Of a stretch of 5,568 nt of DNA, positions 1-5,185 are shown piece by piece. The position numbers and the translations under genes were made by a program. Origin of the DNA: Verrucomicrobiota bacterium (GTDB taxonomy: Bacteria; Verrucomicrobiota; Verrucomicrobiia; Limisphaerales; UBA9464); contig CANGMO010000193.1 of NCBI GenBank assembly GCA_947454295.1, positions 1-5,568 on the forward strand, read 5' to 3'. How positions within the stretch are numbered: position 1 is the first letter of the stretch; every line of letters starts with the position of its first letter. The notes below the pieces were generated by a model. That model saw nothing but the letters and a program-made list of their open reading frames with translations, was not told the DNA's origin and searched no databases.

Positions 1-17
1 GTTACACGGAATTCTGT

Positions 18-899
18 ATGTTTACCGGCACCTACACCGCGATTGTCACCCCCTTCAAGAACGGCCGCATCGACGAGGCCGCACTCGAGAAACTGGTCAA
101 GGCCCAGGTGAAGGGCGGCGTGGACGGCATCGTGCCCGTGGGCACCACCGGCGAGTCGCCCACCCTCGACCACGACGAGCATCTGCACGTCATCGACCTG
201 GCGGTCCGCTTCGCCAAGGGGCGCGTGAAGGTCCTCGCCGGCACTGGCGCGAACTCCACCCAGGAGGCGATCGAACTCACTTGCGCGGCCGAGAAGCTCG
301 GCGCCGATGGCACGCTTCAGGTCGCGCCGTATTACAACAAGCCCACCCAGGAGGGGGTGTTCCAGCATTTCCGGGCCATCGCCACGGCCACCAAACTGCC
401 CATCGTGCTGTACAGCATTCCGGGTCGCTGCGGGATCGAGATCGGCGTGGATACCACCGCGCGTCTGGCCCGTGAGTGCTCCAATGTCATCGGCATGAAG
501 GAGGCGGGTGGCGATGCCGATCGCGTGAGCCGGCTGATGGCCGCCTGCGGCCCCAAGTTTGTGGTCCTAAGCGGTGACGACTCCCTGACCCTGCCGTTCA
601 TGTCGGTGGGCGCTCGCGGTGTGATCAGCGTAGCGTCCAACGTGGTCCCCGCCCTGGTCAGCGGCATGGTGCGCAAGTACGCCGCCGGCGACGTGAAGGG
701 CGCGCTCAAGGCGCATCAGCGGTTGTATCCGCTGTTCAAAAACCTGTTCGTCGAGACCAATCCGACGCCCTGCAAGGCGGCCCTGTCGCTGCTGGGCATG
801 ATGTCCGACGAGGTGCGTCTGCCGCTGGTCGCCCCGACCGCCGCCACGCGCACGCTCATGGAGAAGACGCTTCGGGAGCTCGGAGTGCTGAAAGGCTGA
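18..899 (+). CDS. dapA: 4-hydroxy-tetrahydrodipicolinate synthase (DapA)
   Basis: Cytoplasmic class I aldolase that condenses pyruvate with aspartate-4-semialdehyde, the first committed step towards diaminopimelate and lysine. The 293-aa product matches the usual length (about 290-300 aa) and is a single TIM-barrel domain. Visible family motifs are the N-terminal AIVTPF (8-13), GTTGES (42-47) with the active-site Thr pair T43/T44, APYYNKP (103-109) with the catalytic-site Tyr Y106, LYSIPGR (131-137) with Y132 and the substrate-binding R137, and GMKEAGGD (159-166) with the Schiff-base lysine K161. The C-terminal ETNPTPCKAAL and EVRLPL segments resemble proteobacterial-type DapA. One small departure is YSIPGR where most homologues have YN[VI]P[SG]R. 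The ATG at 18 gives the canonical N-terminus; only a weak CGGA lies upstream and nothing else is visible in bases 1-17. It is followed 10 nt later by dapB, the next pathway step. Confidence 0.97.
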   Translation: MFTGTYTAIVTPFKNGRIDEAALEKLVKAQVKGGVDGIVPVGTTGESPTLDHDEHLHVIDLAVRFAKGRVKVLAGTGANSTQEAIELTCAAEKLGADGTLQVAPYYNKPTQEGVFQHFRAIATATKLPIVLYSIPGRCGIEIGVDTTARLARECSNVIGMKEAGGDADRVSRLMAACGPKFVVLSGDDSLTLPFMSVGARGVISVASNVVPALVSGMVRKYAAGDVKGALKAHQRLYPLFKNLFVETNPTPCKAALSLLGMMSDEVRLPLVAPTAATRTLMEKTLRELGVLKG

Positions 900-903
900 G
901 GGA
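898..903 (+). promoter_or_regulatory. Ribosome binding site for dapB
   Basis: GAGGGA ends six bases before the ATG at 910 and overlaps the dapA stop codon (897-899). This supports translational coupling and decides the dapB start in favour of 910; the TTG at 904 would begin directly after this sequence. Confidence 0.65.
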
Positions 904-909
904 TTGAAG

Positions 910-1644
910 ATGACCAACGTAATCATCAATGGATCGAAGGGGCGCATGGGGCTTTCCCTGCTGTCCTGCGCGAAACAGATTCCCGGACTCTCGGTGGTCG
1001 CGGCCATCGACTCGGGGGACGATCTCCGTGCGGTGTTGCCGAAGGCCGATGTCGTGATCGATTTCAGCTTCCACACGGTGACCGCCGGGGTCGCCGCGGC
1101 CTGCGCCGACATGGGCAAGGCCCTGGTGATTGGCACCACCGGTCATACCGACGCCGAGAAGGCGGCCATCCGCGGATATGCCGCGAAGATTCCGATGGTG
1201 TGGGCCTCGAATTACTCCACCGGCGTGAACACGCTCTTCTGGCTGACCCGCAAGGCGGCCGAGATTCTTGGACCGTCCTTCGATCTAGAGGTGGTGGAGA
1301 TGCATCACCGCCTGAAGAAGGACGCTCCGAGCGGCACGGCGACCACGCTGCTCGAAATTCTCGGCGACGTACGCCAGGTGCAGCTGAAGGAAGCCCTGCG
1401 TCATGGGCGCGAGGGCATCACGGGTGAACGCACCTCGTCGGAAATCGGCATTCATGCGGTTCGGGGCGGGGATGTGGTCGGGGATCACACGGTGATCTTT
1501 GCCGCGACCGGCGAGCGGGTTGAGCTCACCCACAAGGCGAGCAGCCGCGACACCTTTTCCCAGGGGGCGCTGCGTGCCTCCCAGTGGGTGATCGGCCGAC
1601 CCGCCGGCGTGTACGACATGCAGGATGTCCTCGGTCTCAAATGA
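910..1644 (+). CDS. dapB: 4-hydroxy-tetrahydrodipicolinate reductase (DapB)
   Basis: Cytoplasmic NAD(P)H-dependent reductase that acts on the DapA product to give tetrahydrodipicolinate. The 244-aa protein shows the Rossmann nucleotide-binding motif GSKGRMG (8-14), a DFS segment (51-53), GTTG (75-78), ASNYSTGVN (99-107), and the substrate/catalytic signature EMHHRLKKDAPSGTA (130-144). In that signature H132/H133 and K136 correspond to the E. coli catalytic His pair and Lys. The C-terminal GIHAVRGGDVVGDH and FSQGALRA motifs are also typical. An acidic residue (D34) sits at the end of the second beta strand, as in enzymes that accept NADH; this cofactor reading is inference. I chose ATG at 910 over an in-frame TTG at 904 because GAGGGA (898-903) sits at good Shine-Dalgarno distance from 910 and the protein then begins directly before the first beta strand. 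It overlaps folK by 20 nt. Confidence 0.96.
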   Translation: MTNVIINGSKGRMGLSLLSCAKQIPGLSVVAAIDSGDDLRAVLPKADVVIDFSFHTVTAGVAAACADMGKALVIGTTGHTDAEKAAIRGYAAKIPMVWASNYSTGVNTLFWLTRKAAEILGPSFDLEVVEMHHRLKKDAPSGTATTLLEILGDVRQVQLKEALRHGREGITGERTSSEIGIHAVRGGDVVGDHTVIFAATGERVELTHKASSRDTFSQGALRASQWVIGRPAGVYDMQDVLGLK

Positions 1645-2206
1645 TTCCGGCGCTGCGCACGACGACCGCCCCTGGGTGATCGTCGCGCTCGGGGCAAATC
1701 TCGGAAACGCCGTGGAAACCCTCGGCGCCGCCGCGGAGGCGCTCGCCTCCCAGGCCGATGGCCCGGTACTCCGGTCTCCGTTGTATCGGACGACACCCGT
1801 GGACTGCCCTCCCGGGTCGCCGCCGTTCCTCAATGCCGTGGTTGCCTTTCGGCCCCGCCCGGGACTGACCCCGGAGGGGTTGTTGGAGTTTACCCAACGG
1901 TTGGAGCGCGAAGCCGGTCGTCGACCGAAGCAGGTGCTGAACGAGGCGCGTCCCCTGGACGTGGACCTCATCGATTGGACCGGCGAAACGCGTGGCTCCG
2001 AACGACTGGTGCTGCCCCATCCGCGGGCGGCGTCGCGTCGGTTTGTCCTTGGTCCCCTGGCGGACGTGTTTCCCCGACGCCGTCTTCAGGGCATGACACA
2101 GTCCGTTGCCGAACTGCTCCGGCAGCTCCCGGCGGATCCGCTGTTTGAGCGTCTTGCTGCGGGTCAATCCCCGGAAAAACCTTGGCTTGTGGATCTGCCA
2201 CAATAG
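1625..2206 (+). CDS. folK: 6-hydroxymethyl-7,8-dihydropterin pyrophosphokinase (FolK/HPPK)
   Basis: Cytoplasmic kinase that transfers pyrophosphate from ATP to 6-hydroxymethyl-7,8-dihydropterin, supplying dihydropteroate synthase in folate synthesis. The 193-aa product carries the HPPK landmarks in order: ALGANLGN (21-28), SPLYRTTP (51-58), PFLNAV (67-72), LLEFTQRLEREAGR (86-99), and the signature NEARPLDVDLI (106-116). In the signature, D112 and D114 correspond to the two Mg-binding aspartates of E. coli HPPK and R109 to its conserved Arg. HPHPR-like VLPHPRA (129-135) and FVLGPLADVFP (140-150) follow. It is longer than E. coli FolK (159 aa): the N-terminus has about 17 extra residues and the C-terminus has a tail of about 35-40. 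The ATG at 1625 overlaps dapB by 20 nt and has only AGG directly abutting it, so an in-frame GTG at 1676 (V18) is a real alternative; that start would remove the overlap. The position inside the dap run suggests co-transcription. Confidence 0.92.
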   Translation: MSSVSNDSGAAHDDRPWVIVALGANLGNAVETLGAAAEALASQADGPVLRSPLYRTTPVDCPPGSPPFLNAVVAFRPRPGLTPEGLLEFTQRLEREAGRRPKQVLNEARPLDVDLIDWTGETRGSERLVLPHPRAASRRFVLGPLADVFPRRRLQGMTQSVAELLRQLPADPLFERLAAGQSPEKPWLVDLPQ

Positions 2207-2213
2207 GGTTGGT

Positions 2214-2217
2214 GGAG
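2214..2217 (+). promoter_or_regulatory. Ribosome binding site for the 93-aa membrane protein
   Basis: GGAG lies eight bases before the ATG at 2226, just after the folK stop codon. It favours 2226 as the start over the in-frame upstream TTG at 2106, which would lie inside folK and lacks this support. Confidence 0.6.
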
Positions 2218-2225
2218 TTGCGTTC

Positions 2226-2507
2226 ATGAAAAAATTCTCCGGACTTGCCTTGCTGGCCAGCATCCAGGTGGTGGTGGCGGTTGCCGTCGTCGTCCTGGTG
2301 GGCCTGAATGTTCACCTGACGCGGAAGGTCACGGCGCAGACGCAGGCCATCACCATGTTTCAAGGCAACAAGCAGGCGACCGATGTTCTGGTGGGGATGA
2401 GTATCGAGTATTCGCGAGTGAATTCCTCGATCGACCCGCTTCTGGTGCGACTGGGTGTCAAGAAGCCCGCTACCTCCAACACTCCGGCCCCGAAGACTGG
2501 CAAGTAA
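2226..2507 (+). CDS. Small single-pass membrane protein, 93 aa, unknown function
   Basis: I do not recognise this gene. The ATG at 2226 has GGAG at 2214-2217, eight bases upstream, and gives a product starting MKKFSG. A strongly hydrophobic Val/Ala/Leu-rich segment at about residues 5-28 is best read as a membrane anchor or uncleaved signal, leaving a C-terminal domain of about 65 residues outside the cytoplasm. After the membrane segment is a Gln/Thr-rich, probably helical stretch (31-58), then EYSRVNSSIDPLLVRLGVKKP (61-81) and a Ser/Thr/Pro/Lys-rich tail. It starts 19 nt after folK and ends one base before the next gene, so it is probably the fourth gene of the dap-folK run. The end of this protein resembles the end of the next one (an acidic-aromatic pair, then R-[LF]-G-[VL]-K), hinting at an old duplication. 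No enzyme motif is visible; a scaffold or envelope accessory role would be speculation. Confidence 0.8.
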   Translation: MKKFSGLALLASIQVVVAVAVVVLVGLNVHLTRKVTAQTQAITMFQGNKQATDVLVGMSIEYSRVNSSIDPLLVRLGVKKPATSNTPAPKTGK

Positions 2508-2508
2508 C

Positions 2509-2850
2509 ATGGACACGTTTTCCGAAGATCAGAGTGCGCGTCAGGAACTGAAGGCGCTGCGCAGCGAGCAGAGCGAGCTGGCCAATGTGCTGTGGCTCGC
2601 CCTGGCCGGCATGCTCCTGCTCACCGCGTGCATGGGTGTTTATCTGCTCCGGCAGAATTACCTCCTGCACCGCCAGTCGCTGATGCAGAAGTCCGCTGCC
2701 GAGGAATCCATCCAGCGCAACGAACAGCTCATGGCGATCGCCGCGGAATTCCAGAAGTACGGGGCTTCCCACCCCGACTACGCGAGCAACGTCCTGAGCC
2801 GCTTCGGATTGAAGCCGATCACCGGCACTGCGGCTCAGCCCGGTCACTGA
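2509..2850 (+). CDS. Small single-pass membrane protein, 113 aa, unknown function
   Basis: I do not recognise this gene. The start ATG at 2509 follows the preceding TAA by one base with no good Shine-Dalgarno of its own, so its translation is probably coupled to the 93-aa gene. The protein has a charged, probably cytoplasmic N-terminal helix with SARQELKALRSEQSEL (9-24). A membrane segment follows at about 25-46, then a Gln/Glu-rich amphipathic stretch (48-80) that may form a coiled coil. The C-terminus holds EFQKYGASHPDYASNVLSRFGLKP (80-103) and a short tail. The order of anchor, helical linker and terminal R-F-G-L-K motif parallels the upstream small protein. A Cys in the membrane segment (C41, in LLTAC) could suggest a lipobox. 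However, it lies deep inside the protein behind an acidic N-terminus, so I do not call a lipoprotein. It is the last gene of the plus-strand run; function unknown. Confidence 0.8.
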   Translation: MDTFSEDQSARQELKALRSEQSELANVLWLALAGMLLLTACMGVYLLRQNYLLHRQSLMQKSAAEESIQRNEQLMAIAAEFQKYGASHPDYASNVLSRFGLKPITGTAAQPGH

Positions 2851-2852
2851 GC
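2833..2852 (+). other. Stem-loop spanning the stop codon of the last operon gene
   Basis: GCTCAG (2833-2838) and CTGAGC (2847-2852) form a perfect 6-bp stem with an 8-nt loop, enclosing the stop TGA (2848-2850). A second near-palindrome, CCGCCGCGGTGG, follows at 2856-2867. Neither is followed by a T tract, so they are not classical intrinsic terminators; they could help end or stabilise the transcript, but they may be chance in GC-rich DNA. Confidence 0.3.
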
Positions 2853-3005
2853 AGGCCGCCGCGGTGGTGCCTCCTCCGTGGGGTCCCGAGTGGGCAAGTG
2901 GGCAAGTGGGCTGTTGGCCTGATTCAGACTTCACGCGGAAGCCCGATTTCTCCCCCGACTGCGATTCCAGAGCGCTGGGGGATTCCTGAAGCCGCGAGGT
3001 GGCCG
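2851..3005. other. Convergent intergenic region
   Basis: These 155 bases separate the ends of two convergent genes. They contain the 8-bp tandem repeat and an inverted repeat, TCCCCC (2951-2956) with GGGGGA (2977-2982), around a 20-nt loop. A terminator working in both directions would be expected here, but none has a U tract on either strand. The open frames crossing it on both strands are extensions of shadow frames and lack coding features. Confidence 0.5.
2890..2911. repeat. Short 8-bp-period tandem repeat
   Basis: GTGGGCAA occurs twice in a row followed by the partial copy GTGGGC, giving 2.75 units in the intergenic region between the convergent 113-aa and LAB_N genes. It looks like a small slippage-type repeat. 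No function is visible. Confidence 0.75.
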
Positions 3006-3410
3006 CTAATTGCGCGGGAGGGGGAGCCCCTTGCCGCATTCGGCACAGAAGCGGGCCCCGGGAGGATTCACGTTCAGGCAGGTCTTGCACTCCATGTGGG
3101 CTGCCAGATGGCGCCGATGGATCACCAGGTTCCGGATGTACGGGATCCAGTTGAAGAGGTTCGCAAAGATGATGACCGAATCCTTCGTCTTGAAGAGCGC
3201 GTAGCTCAGCATGCAGAACGAGCCCAGGAGGCTGAACCACCAGAAGGACAGGGGAACCACCACCTGCTTGCGGTTTTCGGAGGCCCGCCACTGGATAATG
3301 AAGCGGGTGAAGAACGCGAGGTTTCCAATCCAGCCGACGACCTTCCAGGTGCTCCACATGATTCCCATGAAGCGGCCGCCAGGAAAAAAGATGTTGTTAA
3401 AGTCTTCCAC
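3006..3410 (-). CDS. LAB_N-domain membrane protein with C-terminal zinc ribbon
   Basis: A 134-aa protein with the small 'lipid-A-disaccharide synthase N-terminal' domain, a SWEET/PQ-loop-like three-helix membrane module. Visible signatures are WKVVGWIGNLAFFTRFIIQW (22-41) followed by SE (44-45), VPLSFWWFSLLG (52-63), and PYIRNL (90-95), with three hydrophobic segments at about 24-41, 52-73 and 77-96. After the last helix comes a hydrophilic tail with CKTC (108-111) and CAEC (122-125), i.e. C-x2-C-x10-C-x2-C, a zinc ribbon or rubredoxin-like knuckle. The domain is known from the N-terminus of some LpxB proteins and as stand-alone proteins near lipid or glycosyl-transfer genes; its biochemical role is not settled. 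The GTG at 3410 is the first start after an in-frame stop and keeps a plausible N-terminal FFPGG segment; ATGs at 3368 or 3359 are alternatives. No clear Shine-Dalgarno is present. It lies downstream of the beta-propeller gene on the same strand, with about 100 nt between. Confidence 0.88.
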   Translation of the reverse strand: MEDFNNIFFPGGRFMGIMWSTWKVVGWIGNLAFFTRFIIQWRASENRKQVVVPLSFWWFSLLGSFCMLSYALFKTKDSVIIFANLFNWIPYIRNLVIHRRHLAAHMECKTCLNVNPPGARFCAECGKGLPLPRN

Positions 3411-3420
3411 GAAACCGTTA

Positions 3421-3446
3421 CGGGACGGTCACCGGATTTTGTCCCG
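3421..3446 (-). other. Inverted repeat upstream of the LAB_N gene
   Basis: CGGGAC (3421-3426) and GTCCCG (3441-3446) form a perfect 6-bp stem with a 14-nt loop, which itself contains GGTCACC. It sits 10 bases before the GTG at 3410, in the leader of the LAB_N gene and after the end of the propeller gene. It could be a leader hairpin or a weak terminator of the upstream gene. It lacks a clean T tract on the minus strand, and chance is possible. Confidence 0.3.
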
Positions 3447-3510
3447 GGAGCAAGTCAGGACGCCAGACTTCTGCAGGTGGTGATGCGGACGCGCCTGAAT
3501 CCTAGCCGTC

Positions 3511-5073
3511 CTAGCGGCTGCGCACGGCGTAGAGGCGCGACATGGTTGTCACGTACACGGTGTGGTTGGCCGCGGTGACGGTGGAATTGATGGGCGTGCC
3601 GAGCTCCACGTGACCGAGGACTTCCGGCGTTGGAGCGTCCCGAAATACCCAGAATCCACCCCGTCGGGTGCCGACGTAGACCTTTCCATCAGCAATAAGC
3701 GCGGAAGCCCACATCTCGCCGCCGAGGTCCTGACGCCACAGAACGGTTCCGGAGGCGGAATCAATGCAGTGCAGCGCGTACTGGGAATCCGTCACGTAGA
3801 CACGTCCGCCGCTGAGCGCCGGGGTGGCCATGGTGTGTCGGCCGATTGGGGTGCTCCACGTGATGGACGGGGTAGTGGTGTCGCCACGGGCGTCGAAGGC
3901 GAAGCACTTCAGCCACGACTGGTTCTTCCCCCAAAACCAATCTCCACCGCCGGCGACATACAGACGCCCGTCCTGCAGTACCGGCATGCCGTAGATATTG
4001 CTCGGCCCTTCACGACGATTGCTGAGGAAGGAATGGATGTCTCCCGGGGGGTGATCGGAATCGAACTCGACCTGCCAAAGTTTGCGAAGCGTGGCGACCG
4101 AGCCCTCGGGAGGGCGTTTCGAGAGCGGTTCAAAGCCGTAGACGACTCCATTGCCGGCGGCGAAGACGAGTGTCTTGCGCCCGCCAATCTTCCCCATCGA
4201 GGGCGAGGACCAGGTGCAGTGAAAGACGTTCGGGGCAATGCCCTCGCGCTCCCGTGCCACGATTTGGCCCGTGCGCTTGTCCAGAACCAGCAGGCTCGGA
4301 GCATCGGGGGTGCGGATGACCCGGTGGGTGTTGTCCACGCCCGTGCTGGTGTTCAGGTACAGGAAGTCGCCATCAATCAGGATCGATGCGTGCGCACCGT
4401 CGTGGGACCAGATGCCCACCTCCTTGGTGAGATCGCAGACCCAGAGCATATCGGCGTCCAGGTCGCCCACCGGTGAAGGGGATGGGGCCTGGGTTCCGTC
4501 CTTGGCGCGGGGCTGGAGGTAGGTTCCCTCGTCACGGAAGGGGCCGTCATTGCCGTTGGCCATGCCCCGGTCGTCGAGGCAGACGACTTCGCCCCGGTTG
4601 TTCACCAGGTACACGCGGTGTCCCTCGACGGTGACCGGTGATGAGAGGCCGGTTTTTGGCCAGTCGTAGTAGGGATCGAGTTCCCGCTTGGGAACTGCGT
4701 GCTGCCAGTGCAGGTGGCCGTCCCGTTCATCGAGGCAGAGGAGCACGCCCCGATCTCCGGTACGGTGGGCATCGCGTGGGCGCTCGTTGTTGGTGCCGAT
4801 GTACACGCGTCCGCCGGCGACGATGGGGGACGAATAGGTCTCGGTTCCCAATTCGGCCGTCCAGGCGAGGTTGAGTCCGTTGGTGGGATTGAAGGTCACG
4901 GGCAGACCTCGTTCGGCGGAAACGAGGTTTCGATCCCAGGCGTGTCCCCATTGCGGCTGATCCGCGCCCCAGGCGACGGATAGTGGACAGGGCAATCCGG
5001 TCAGGAGTGATGCGACCAGGAAGGCGCCTGGGAAATGATGCGGTTGGCGGGACACGGGAACCAAGGACGCCAC
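3511..5073 (-). CDS. Secreted PQQ-like beta-propeller repeat protein
   Basis: A 520-aa exported protein. The N-terminus has basic residues followed by the hydrophobic stretch GAFLVASLLTGLPCPLSVAWG (16-36), and a likely signal-peptidase site near AWGA-DQ (34-39). The mature part is built of propeller blades of the type 'SSPIVAGGRVYIGT ... LLCLDERDGHLHW'. Clear copies lie at about 81-124, 144-170, 216-272, 289-335, 361-406 and 414-459, with two more C-terminal blades at 465-480 and 491-518. These are PQQ/BamB-type repeats, in which each blade pairs a G-[RK]-V-Y-[VI] strand with an [IL]D..[TS]G..LW strand. An insert with NGNDGPFRDEG (173-183) and LDADMLW (205-211) resembles planctomycete and verrucomicrobial propeller proteins. 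Nothing shows that PQQ is bound or that it is a dehydrogenase, so substrate and role remain unknown. The start is a GTG at 5073, the first start after an in-frame TGA at 5089-5091, without a visible Shine-Dalgarno. It is divergent from pckG. Confidence 0.88.
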   Translation of the reverse strand: MASLVPVSRQPHHFPGAFLVASLLTGLPCPLSVAWGADQPQWGHAWDRNLVSAERGLPVTFNPTNGLNLAWTAELGTETYSSPIVAGGRVYIGTNNERPRDAHRTGDRGVLLCLDERDGHLHWQHAVPKRELDPYYDWPKTGLSSPVTVEGHRVYLVNNRGEVVCLDDRGMANGNDGPFRDEGTYLQPRAKDGTQAPSPSPVGDLDADMLWVCDLTKEVGIWSHDGAHASILIDGDFLYLNTSTGVDNTHRVIRTPDAPSLLVLDKRTGQIVAREREGIAPNVFHCTWSSPSMGKIGGRKTLVFAAGNGVVYGFEPLSKRPPEGSVATLRKLWQVEFDSDHPPGDIHSFLSNRREGPSNIYGMPVLQDGRLYVAGGGDWFWGKNQSWLKCFAFDARGDTTTPSITWSTPIGRHTMATPALSGGRVYVTDSQYALHCIDSASGTVLWRQDLGGEMWASALIADGKVYVGTRRGGFWVFRDAPTPEVLGHVELGTPINSTVTAANHTVYVTTMSRLYAVRSR

Positions 5074-5185
5074 AGTTCGGCACGGGATTCAGCGACAAAC
5101 TGCACCACAACTCCGGATTGGGTTCCTGCAAATTTCGTGGAGCCCGACTTGATTCAGGGCCTATCTTGAAATCGAACAGAATCCT
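5074..5185. other. Divergent intergenic region, expected promoters of both flanking genes
   Basis: These 112 bases separate the divergent propeller gene and pckG, so promoters for both should lie here. I see a -10-like TATCTT (5162-5167) without a matching -35 at normal spacing, and a 7-bp direct repeat GATTCAG at 5086-5092 and 5151-5157. Neither is strong enough to call a promoter or operator. Confidence 0.4.

Noticed and set aside
2617..2637. Lipobox-like LLTAC in the 113-aa protein
   Set aside because: The Cys is at residue 41, behind an acidic/charged N-terminal helix and inside the membrane segment, so a type II signal peptide is unlikely.
2951..2982. TCCCCC/GGGGGA inverted repeat as a bidirectional terminator
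   Set aside because: The loop is 20 nt, the stem is only 6 bp, and neither side has a T tract, so the terminator call is not supported.
2470..3357. 295-codon open frame on the minus strand across the small membrane genes and LAB_N gene
   Set aside because: It overlaps three better-supported genes, shows no domain or hydrophobic pattern, and has the low-complexity composition typical of a shadow frame in GC-rich DNA.
2592..3578. 328-codon plus-strand open frame running from the 113-aa gene to the propeller gene
   Set aside because: It crosses two convergent genes and the intergenic region with a Pro/Arg/Glu-rich, motif-free translation; it is a shadow frame.
3562..4476. 304-codon plus-strand open frame antisense to the beta-propeller gene
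   Set aside because: It lies entirely opposite a gene with clear repeats and a signal peptide, its own translation shows no recognisable motif, and its GTG/GAG-rich content is explained by the complementary strand.
5149..5167. Possible sigma-70-like promoter TTGATT ... TATCTT before pckG
   Set aside because: The spacing between the two elements is only 7 nt, far below the usual 16-18, and no alternative -35 at normal spacing was found.
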